From Vibrio sp. FE10 (lineage in GTDB: Bacteria; Pseudomonadota; Gammaproteobacteria; Enterobacterales; Vibrionaceae): 64,000 nt of DNA. A program made the position numbers and the translations under genes. The notes under the pieces were generated by a model. The model was given only the letters and a program-made list of their open reading frames with translations, searched no databases and had not been told where the DNA came from. Location: contig NZ_AP028067.1 of assembly GCF_030297155.1 (NCBI RefSeq), positions 3,100,001 through 3,164,000 of the forward strand, in the 5' to 3' direction. Of the stretch, positions 57,877 to 64,000 are shown piece after piece (the first letter of the stretch is position 1; each line of letters opens with the position of its first letter).

Positions 57877-59001
57877 CTACTCTGCGGTTACGTTAGAGAG
57901 TTCAGCGCCTTGCTCAACCGCAATCACCGAATCACCATCACGAACAAAACCTTGCCCCACCGTGATGATATCGACACGCTGACCTAATCCCGTGAGCCAG
58001 ACTCCATCTTGCTCAGCTTTCACCAGTTGAATACCGACAAATTTCACGATTGGTGAGTCATCAATTGAAACCAAAGTTTTAACTCCAAGGTTACCCGCCT
58101 CATCTAGTGCAAGCATGGCAGGTGTCACTTTGATAGCGTCTCTCGTTTCTAGATTGAGGGTGACTTCGGCACTGACACCGGCAGGTAATAGGCCATCGGA
58201 GTTATCGATTTCAATCTCAATTGGGAAGGTATTGGTTGAGGCTGAAGAGATTCGAGAAACATAACGCAGACGACCTTCTGCTTCTTCTCTCCCTAATAGG
58301 CGAACCAAAGCGGATTGATTGACTAACAAATGCTGGATATGACGTTCACTAACATCAGCCTCAATAACCAAAGGATCGAGGTCAATCACGCCAGCGACAG
58401 GATCGCCAACGCCAACGAAATCACCGAGCTCCACCATCAGATCTTGAACCACACCCGAGAAAGGTGAGGTAATCACGGTATTCTTTAAAGCCAATTCCGC
58501 ATTGCGCTTCATGGCCTTTGCTTCCGTAAGTGAAGCCTCTGCGGTGGTATAGGCTATCTCGCCTTGCAGACCTCTTTTCTTCAAAGACTGCGCGGCTTTA
58601 AATTCTTTCTGTTTCAAACGATATAACGCAGATGCTCGCTCCAACTGGATCTCTAAATCGCCTTTATCAATCTGAGCAATGGCTTGCCCTGCTTTAACCG
58701 TATCGCCCTTAACAACATTCAGTCGGACGACCTTACCCGCAACTTCTGCTCCTAATCGAGCGTGCCTATCGGGCGCCGTTCGTCCATAGAGGTCAATCGT
58801 TTTGAAGGTCGGTGATGAGCTGAATGTTTGAAAGGAAACCTTAGCCAACGGAATCTCGGTCGCTTTTTTCTCAGGCGACTCTTCCGCTTGTCCCACTCCT
58901 AAGCCAAGCCAGATAGACAACAACATCACTAGAATCAACGAAACCAGCCACGGCTGCTTAAGTTTCTGAAAAAGAGGTGAGTTAGGAAATAGAGTGGGCA
59001 T
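57877..59001 (-). CDS. RND efflux pump periplasmic adaptor (MFP)
   Basis: A 374-residue membrane-fusion protein. A hydrophobic N-terminal segment (residues 17-35) is followed by the lipoyl half (AEVAGKVVRLNVVKGDTVKAGQAIAQID), an alpha-helical hairpin (about 110-165) and the beta-barrel region (GVSAEVTLNLETRDAI). AAAGGAT precedes the ATG. It is the first gene of a two-gene operon with the permease. No dedicated regulator is adjacent. Confidence 0.92.
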   Translation of the reverse strand: MPTLFPNSPLFQKLKQPWLVSLILVMLLSIWLGLGVGQAEESPEKKATEIPLAKVSFQTFSSSPTFKTIDLYGRTAPDRHARLGAEVAGKVVRLNVVKGDTVKAGQAIAQIDKGDLEIQLERASALYRLKQKEFKAAQSLKKRGLQGEIAYTTAEASLTEAKAMKRNAELALKNTVITSPFSGVVQDLMVELGDFVGVGDPVAGVIDLDPLVIEADVSERHIQHLLVNQSALVRLLGREEAEGRLRYVSRISSASTNTFPIEIEIDNSDGLLPAGVSAEVTLNLETRDAIKVTPAMLALDEAGNLGVKTLVSIDDSPIVKFVGIQLVKAEQDGVWLTGLGQRVDIITVGQGFVRDGDSVIAVEQGAELSNVTAE

Positions 59002-59276
59002 AACAAATCCTTTTGTCCGATGTAATTAAGGCGCGCCAATTGGCTCAACACTGTTATGTGCAACTTCCATATGCACAGAGATAACCTTAACAGACCAAAA
59101 CCAAACGAAGTTGGACACTATCGACAGTTTAAAAAATATGCCGTGTACTAAAAGTGGAGGGAATGCGTTGAAAAATAATAGGTTAAATATCGAGGTAAGT
59201 ACTGATTTCGGTGAAAAAGCCAAGCAGTCGACCGTGAGGCTTTGCTTACTGCGGTTTTTTAAGGAGTCTATAAACA
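59002..59276. other. Intergenic stretch before the RND operon
   Basis: It holds the RND promoter on the minus strand and the 3' side of erpA. Reading frames of 70 and 88 residues occur on opposite strands here, but neither has a ribosome site or family features. No strong operator palindrome was seen. Confidence 0.4.
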
Positions 59277-59305
59277 CAAAAACGCCGAACATAGGTTCGG
59301 CGTTT
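59277..59305 (-). terminator. Terminator of erpA
   Basis: AACGCCGAAC pairs with GTTCGGCGTT around a 4-base loop, with Ts on the minus strand, 40 bases after the erpA stop. Confidence 0.85.
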
Positions 59306-59344
59306 GCAGTATTTCTAATGTAGCTTCAGCTTTTTCAGTTCAAG

Positions 59345-59686
59345 CTATACGCTGAATGAAGCACCACAGCCACATGTTGTTGTAGCGTTCGGGTTATTAA
59401 CAAAGAAGCGTGCGCCTTCTAGGCCTTCAGTGTAATCAACCATGCCGCCCATTAAGTACTGTAGGCTCATTGGGTCAACAACCAGCGTTACACCGCTGTT
59501 TACAATGGTAGTGTCGCCATCATTTACTTTTTCATCAAATGTGAAGCCGTATTGGAAACCACTACAACCACCACCTGTAATGTATACACGCAGTTTTAGT
59601 TCTGGATTTTCTTCTTCAGCAATTAGCGTTTGTACGCGGGTAGCTGCTGCATCAGAAAAAGACAATGGGATATTTACTTCGCTCAC
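59345..59686 (-). CDS. erpA: Iron-sulfur carrier protein ErpA
   Basis: A 113-residue A-type Fe-S carrier needed for maturing respiratory and isoprenoid enzymes. The three cysteine ligands are in [10 protein letters not shown] and the C-terminal TTCGCGASF. The GTG at 59686 with AGAGAGG upstream gives the length of E. coli ErpA (114); a reading to 59719 adds 11 unsupported residues. It is divergent from hemL, as in other gammaproteobacteria. Confidence 0.95.
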   Translation of the reverse strand: MSEVNIPLSFSDAAATRVQTLIAEEENPELKLRVYITGGGCSGFQYGFTFDEKVNDGDTTIVNSGVTLVVDPMSLQYLMGGMVDYTEGLEGARFFVNNPNATTTCGCGASFSV

Positions 59687-59982
59687 GACAACCTCTCTTA
59701 CCTGTGTCAAAAACAACATGATACAAATCTAATTCGAGACCATAGTTGTTGAGTATTTTCTTATATTCTGGTGATTATCTAATACCTGACTGAAACGTTC
59801 AAGTATTCACCACAGGATCGGTCCTTTTACTGTTGTAAACTCGCCAGAATCTGACAATTAAAACGTGTAACCACACAAAACAACCAGATTCGGGGGATTA
59901 TATCGGCGAAAGCATTCCTAGTTGGATTCGGGATAGGTACAATGCGAGCCAATTGGTCCGACAGTCAAAAGAGGATATATCA

Positions 59983-61290
59983 ATGACCAAATCAGCAGAA
60001 CTGTATCAAAAGGCACAGCAAACTATTCCAGGTGGCGTTAACTCTCCAGTGCGCGCTTTTAACGGTGTAGGTGGTTCTCCAATCTTCGTTGAGCGAGCTG
60101 ACGGCCCACTTCTTTTTGATGCTGATGGTAAAGCATATATCGATTACGTTGGCTCTTGGGGTCCAATGATCTTAGGTCACAACCACGCGGTTATCCGTGA
60201 AGCTGTTATTGATGCGGCGCAACGTGGTCTAAGTTTCGGTGCTCCAACTGAAACTGAAATCAAAATGGCTGAGCTAGTATCTGAAATGGTTCCATCAATG
60301 GAACAGCTGCGTATGGTTAGCTCAGGTACAGAAGCAACAATGAGTGCGATTCGTCTCGCTCGTGGCTTCACTGGTCGTGACAAAATTCTTAAGTTTGAAG
60401 GCTGTTACCACGGTCACGCAGACAGCCTACTTGTAAAAGCAGGTTCTGGCGCACTGACTTTAGGTCAACCAAGCTCTCCAGGTGTTCCAGCTGACTTTGC
60501 TAAGCTGACACTAACAGCAACGTTCAACAACCTAGATTCTGTACGTGAAATCTTCGCGGCAAATAAAGGCGAAATCGCATGTATTATCGTTGAGCCAGTC
60601 GCTGGCAACATGAACTGTATCCCGCCAGTAGAAGGCTTCCATGAAGGTCTTCGTGGAATCTGTGACCAAGAGGGCGCGTTGCTGATCTTTGATGAAGTAA
60701 TGACTGGTTTCCGCGTTGCAGAAGGTTGTGCTCAAGCTTACTACAACATCAAGCCTGACCTAACGTGTCTTGGTAAAGTGATCGGTGGCGGTATGCCAGT
60801 GGGTGCTTTTGGTGGTCGTAGAGATGTGATGCAGTACATCGCACCAACAGGTCCAGTTTACCAAGCAGGTACGCTTTCTGGTAACCCTGTTGCAATGGCA
60901 GCTGGCTACGCATGTCTTAAGCTATTAAGAGAAGAAGGCAACGAGAAGCGTCTTGCTGCGAAAACTAAACAGCTAGCAAGCGGTTTCAAACACCTAGCGG
61001 ATAAACACGGCATCCCAATGCTGGTGCACCAAGTTGGTGGTATGTTCGGTTTCTTCTTTACGGATCAAGAAACAGTAACGTGCTACGAAGATGTAACCAA
61101 GTGTGATGTAGAACGCTTCAAGCGCTTCTTCCACCTGATGCTAAAACACGGTGTTTACCTTGCACCATCAGCATTCGAAGCAAGCTTTACGTCTCTTGCG
61201 CACGGTTCAAAAGAGATTGATGCAACATTAGAAGCAGCCGATCGCTGTTTCGCTATTATTGCTGCAGAAAGCAACGAATCAAACAGCTAA
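59983..61290 (+). CDS. hemL: Glutamate-1-semialdehyde 2,1-aminomutase
   Basis: A PLP enzyme that makes 5-aminolevulinate for haem. 435 residues from the ATG at 59983 (GAGGA upstream). The PLP lysine is in [16 protein letters not shown], and [14 protein letters not shown] and [10 protein letters not shown] are family motifs. The upstream ATG at 59953 lacks support. It has a slightly longer C-terminus than E. coli (426). Confidence 0.97.
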   Translation: MTKSAELYQKAQQTIPGGVNSPVRAFNGVGGSPIFVERADGPLLFDADGKAYIDYVGSWGPMILGHNHAVIREAVIDAAQRGLSFGAPTETEIKMAELVSEMVPSMEQLRMVSSGTEATMSAIRLARGFTGRDKILKFEGCYHGHADSLLVKAGSGALTLGQPSSPGVPADFAKLTLTATFNNLDSVREIFAANKGEIACIIVEPVAGNMNCIPPVEGFHEGLRGICDQEGALLIFDEVMTGFRVAEGCAQAYYNIKPDLTCLGKVIGGGMPVGAFGGRRDVMQYIAPTGPVYQAGTLSGNPVAMAAGYACLKLLREEGNEKRLAAKTKQLASGFKHLADKHGIPMLVHQVGGMFGFFFTDQETVTCYEDVTKCDVERFKRFFHLMLKHGVYLAPSAFEASFTSLAHGSKEIDATLEAADRCFAIIAAESNESNS

Positions 61291-61315
61291 CACTTTAGCT
61301 AAGCGTTTGAATTTA

Positions 61316-61340
61316 GGGCTGCATTACTGCAGCCCTTTTT
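61316..61340 (+). terminator. Terminator of hemL
   Basis: GGGCTGCA pairs with TGCAGCCC around a 4-base loop and is followed by five Ts. Confidence 0.85.
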
Positions 61341-61408
61341 AGTATTTGAGTCCTTGTTTTCAAAGTAAATACCTCGGCGACACAAGCTAGCTCTGTACTA
61401 AAAAGCCT

Positions 61409-61534
61409 TTAACGTTCCCAAAAAAGAAAAACCAGCAACATAATTGTGCCTAGAAACATTCGAAACCAAGGGATCTCTTTTTTTGTTTGCTGTTCTTCAT
61501 CTTGGCATTTTTTATCTTTACCACAACATCCCAT
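61409..61534 (-). CDS. 41-residue Cys-rich single-span membrane protein
   Basis: A small gene too short for routine calling. The ATG at 61534 has GAGGAG with good spacing. The product starts MGCCGKDKKCQDEEQQ, then KKEIPWFRMF, a hydrophobic span of about 14 residues (residues 25-38) and a short WER end. The N-terminal CC-x6-C cluster could bind a metal or be lipid-modified after cytosolic synthesis, but this is speculative. It lies between hemL and the AI-2E transporter gene, on the opposite strand. I recall short Vibrio and Shewanella proteins of this look, without a name. Confidence 0.65.
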   Translation of the reverse strand: MGCCGKDKKCQDEEQQTKKEIPWFRMFLGTIMLLVFLFWER

Positions 61535-61610
61535 AATGCAAACTCCTCATTGCTAACTCTCTGTTTTGCAGCCATTATAAACTCAGAACGCCAATATAGA
61601 GACCATTACT

Positions 61611-62696
61611 GTGTCAGAAAAACTCAAAATCAATACAAGCCACTGGGTAATCATCATTGCCCTACTCGCGGCGGCTTATGCTTGTTTCTTACTTATCGAG
61701 CCTTATGTAAATTCCATAGTAATGGCATTCATCATCTCGTTGCTGATGTTTCCAATTCACGAATGGCTTGAAAAGAAGATACCGAATAAAGAGAACGTAG
61801 TCTCTCTACTTTCTTGTGTGATCCTCACTTTTATTATCGTCATCCCTTTATTGGCGGTATTTGCAGCCATCGTGCAGCAAGGCTCGTTATTTTCACAAAA
61901 CACTTATCAATGGGTAACACACGGCGGCATTCAAACCTTGTTTGAACACCCTTTAGTCGTGAAAGCTTTATCGTTCGTGAACAATTATCTACCTTTTGAC
62001 AATATCGAACCGAAAGCAATAGCCCAGAAAGTCGCAGAATTTGCGACCAGCTTTGGTTCAAAACTTGTAGGGATTAGTGCGAAGATCCTTGGTGATGCGA
62101 CTAACTTCTTGATGGACTTTTTCTTAATGCTGTTTGTCTTGTTCTTCTTATTAAGAGATCACGATAAAATCATCAGCGTTGTTCGTCATATTTTGCCTTT
62201 ATCTCGCAGCCAAGAAGACAAATTGCTAACCGAGATTGAGCAAGTTTCTAAATCAGCCGTGATGGGCTCATTCTTAACCGCAATAGCGCAAGGTTTTGCG
62301 GGCGGCTTAGGTATGTGGATTGCAGGCTTCCCTGGTCTATTCTGGGGCACAATGATGGGCTTCGCATCCTTCATTCCCGTGGTTGGTACTGCGCTTATCT
62401 GGATTCCAGCAGCCACGTACTTATTCCTGACGGGCGATACCACTTGGGCTATTTTCCTAACGGTATACTGCGTTGCGATTGTAGGCTCGATTGATAACCT
62501 ATTGCGCCCGCTATTAATGCAGGGCAGCGCTGGCATGAACACCCTAATGATCTTCTTCTCATTACTGGGTGGTATTCAACTGTTTGGCTTAATCGGCCTG
62601 ATCTATGGCCCACTGATTTTTGCTATTACGATCGTCCTTTTCAATATTTACGATGAAGAGTTTAAAGACTTTTTGAACCAGCAAGACAAGAGTTAA
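61611..62696 (+). CDS. AI-2E family transporter
   Basis: A 361-residue membrane protein of the PerM/AI-2E exporter family (UPF0118). About eight helices are visible, with the conserved segment FWGTMMGFASFIPVVGTALIWIPAA and the later LLRPLLMQG. Members export small signals or act as sodium-proton antiporters; the substrate here is unknown and the family name should not be read as proof of AI-2 transport. The start is a GTG at 61611 with a weak ribosome site. Confidence 0.85.
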   Translation: MSEKLKINTSHWVIIIALLAAAYACFLLIEPYVNSIVMAFIISLLMFPIHEWLEKKIPNKENVVSLLSCVILTFIIVIPLLAVFAAIVQQGSLFSQNTYQWVTHGGIQTLFEHPLVVKALSFVNNYLPFDNIEPKAIAQKVAEFATSFGSKLVGISAKILGDATNFLMDFFLMLFVLFFLLRDHDKIISVVRHILPLSRSQEDKLLTEIEQVSKSAVMGSFLTAIAQGFAGGLGMWIAGFPGLFWGTMMGFASFIPVVGTALIWIPAATYLFLTGDTTWAIFLTVYCVAIVGSIDNLLRPLLMQGSAGMNTLMIFFSLLGGIQLFGLIGLIYGPLIFAITIVLFNIYDEEFKDFLNQQDKS

Positions 62697-62748
62697 CCAG
62701 CTCAATGTCAACTTGGTTGGCGAACGAGTATTAAACACTTCAAGCTTT

Positions 62749-62782
62749 GGGCGGATTATGCGAAAATCCGCCCTCATTTTTT
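62749..62782 (+). terminator. Terminator of the AI-2E family gene
   Basis: GGGCGGAT pairs with ATCCGCCC around a 9-base loop and is followed by TCATTTTTT, 52 bases after the stop. Confidence 0.8.
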
Positions 62783-62806
62783 GCTAACGATTCAATAGAG
62801 TGTCCT

Positions 62807-63829
62807 ATGTCCGCCTACATTGCCCCAAGCCAGATTGCTCAACGTCAACTCGCCTACTTTGAAGGCAAACATGTTTTAGTTGCTGGTGAGGCAGAAGACT
62901 TATTCCCTGTTGAGTTAGCCAAACACTGTGAATCTGTCACCGTGTATACCTCTAATTACAGCTATTACCGCCAATTGGATAACTGCAGCTCGATTCAACG
63001 TTTTTACGGTGCTGAATTTACCGAAGAGACCAAAGCTGACTTGGTGATGCTGTATTGGCCAAAAGCAAAAGCGGAAGCTGAGTTCTTACTCGCGATGCTG
63101 TTTGCAAAATTAGGCAAAGATACAGAAATCGTTGTTGTTGGTGAAAACCGCTCAGGCGTGAAAAGCATTGAGAAGATGTTTGCCCCTTATGGCAAGGTCG
63201 TAAAATACGATTCAGCGCGCCGTTGTTCTTTTTACTGGGGTCAGTGCTTCGAGCAACCGCAAGCGTTCAACCTACAAGATTGGTTTAAAACCTACGAAGT
63301 TAGTATTGATGAACAATCACTTACTGTTAAAAGCCTTCCTGGTGTATTTAGCCACGGTGCATTCGATGTGGGCAGTCAACTTCTGCTAGATACTCTGCCG
63401 AAACTAAAAGGCAAAGTACTGGATTTTGGTTGTGGTGCCGGCGTGTTAGGCGCGGTTATGGCATCTCGAAACCCTGATATCGAGCTAGAAATGTGTGATA
63501 TCAGCGCGTTCGCAGTCGCATCAAGCCAAGCAACCCTCGAAGCCAATGGTCTAACGGGCAAAGTTTTCGCTTCTGATGTTTATTCTGATACGTCTAAAGA
63601 CTATCAGTTCATCATCAGTAACCCGCCTTTCCACTCAGGATTAGACACAAGCTACAGCGCAACGGAAACTCTGCTAGCGCAGGCGCCAAAGCACCTCAAG
63701 CGCTCTGGTGAGATGATTATTGTTGCAAACAGCTTCTTAAAATACATCCCTATTATTGAACAAGCGTTTGGAAAATGCGCGACTCTAAATAAGACCACAA
63801 AATTCGCGATATACCACGCAAACAAGTAG
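62807..63829 (+). CDS. rsmC: 16S rRNA G1207 methyltransferase
   Basis: A 340-residue protein with tandem methyltransferase folds. The C-terminal, active half has the SAM motif [14 protein letters not shown] and the catalytic NPPFHSG. The N-terminal half is degenerate and binds RNA in E. coli. The ATG at 62807 is used; the reading from 62747 begins within the preceding terminator. Confidence 0.96.
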   Translation: MSAYIAPSQIAQRQLAYFEGKHVLVAGEAEDLFPVELAKHCESVTVYTSNYSYYRQLDNCSSIQRFYGAEFTEETKADLVMLYWPKAKAEAEFLLAMLFAKLGKDTEIVVVGENRSGVKSIEKMFAPYGKVVKYDSARRCSFYWGQCFEQPQAFNLQDWFKTYEVSIDEQSLTVKSLPGVFSHGAFDVGSQLLLDTLPKLKGKVLDFGCGAGVLGAVMASRNPDIELEMCDISAFAVASSQATLEANGLTGKVFASDVYSDTSKDYQFIISNPPFHSGLDTSYSATETLLAQAPKHLKRSGEMIIVANSFLKYIPIIEQAFGKCATLNKTTKFAIYHANK

Positions 63830-63839
63830 CCTATCTAAC

Positions 63840-63866
63840 ACAGCGCAGGGTCATATTCTGCGCTGT
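63840..63866 (+). terminator. Weak terminator candidate after rsmC
   Basis: ACAGCGCAG pairs with CTGCGCTGT (9 bp, 9-base loop), 10 bases after rsmC. Only a scattered T tract follows. The last 130 bases of the window show nothing else. Confidence 0.55.
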
Positions 63867-64000
63867 CTGTTCATATTTCTATCAAAACTCTATAAAAATG
63901 AGCTTTTGCACACGCTTTAAATACCACTTACTTGTCAAAGTAAAAAAACTCGTTAATTTCGTTAAATTGGAACCCATTAATTCTATTCTCTGTACTTGTT

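Noticed and set aside
59111..59323. A 70-codon frame on the plus strand between the RND and erpA genes
   Set aside because: No ribosome site, and it runs through the erpA terminator hairpin.
61487..61771. A 94-codon plus-strand frame overlapping the AI-2E gene
   Set aside because: It overlaps the AI-2E coding frame, and the minus-strand 41-residue frame has the better ribosome site.

Overview
The window is a stretch of Vibrio chromosome (Gammaproteobacteria, Vibrionaceae), mostly core genome. The evidence is an OmpU-type porin, a RocS-like GGDEF/EAL protein, a PlzC-like double-PilZ protein, a CNT nucleoside transporter very like the one crystallised from V. cholerae, and the order of the genes. 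A Splendidus-clade Vibrio is plausible, but the sequence alone does not prove it. There are no rRNA genes, CRISPR arrays, transposases, integrases or prophage genes.

Layout. (1) 1-575: the edge of a Tad pilus locus, with two TadE/TadF-like pseudopilins on the minus strand. (2) 576-3845: an AT-rich gap, then two tandem divergent modules, each a LysR regulator facing a DUF1127-type small protein, then a VF530-type small protein and a (CATCTCG)6 repeat. (3) 4077-19727: EF-G paralogue, radA, PlzC-like protein, serB/ytjB, the deoCABD operon, nupC with a near-ideal CRP site, and a yjjV-type TatD nuclease preceded by an overlapping 51-residue gene. (4) 19826-28015: prfC, holD-rimI, a YhbS-type acetyltransferase, ubiT, a rocS-like gene and ubiU-ubiV (O2-independent ubiquinone synthesis). 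(5) 28102-29986: a MATE pump and MarR regulator carrying two copies of one palindromic operator. (6) 30110-46978: the large minus-strand information-processing block secG - tRNA-Leu(GAG) - tRNA-fMet - rimP - nusA - infB - rbfA - truB - rpsO - pnp - nlpI, preceded by rlmE - ftsH - folP - glmM, with yhbY divergent. A MITE-like repeat sits just after truB. (7) 47104-54661: greA, ompU, dacB, an MgtE-like transporter with an unusual leader, tyrS and an M23 endopeptidase. (8) 54753-63829: an RND pump (adaptor and permease), erpA, hemL, a previously uncalled 41-residue membrane protein, an AI-2E family transporter and rsmC.

How it works together. Most genes serve translation and RNA turnover, envelope assembly, or nucleoside salvage: NupC imports nucleosides, DeoD and DeoA split them, and DeoB and DeoC feed the sugar into glycolysis. 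Two genes belong to c-di-GMP signalling. I found no clearly new multi-gene system. The best candidates for new biology are regulatory: a shared 17-bp operator in the duplicated LysR/DUF1127 modules, the MarR operator pair, hairpins at every deo junction, a leader-peptide candidate upstream of mgtE, and two very small genes.
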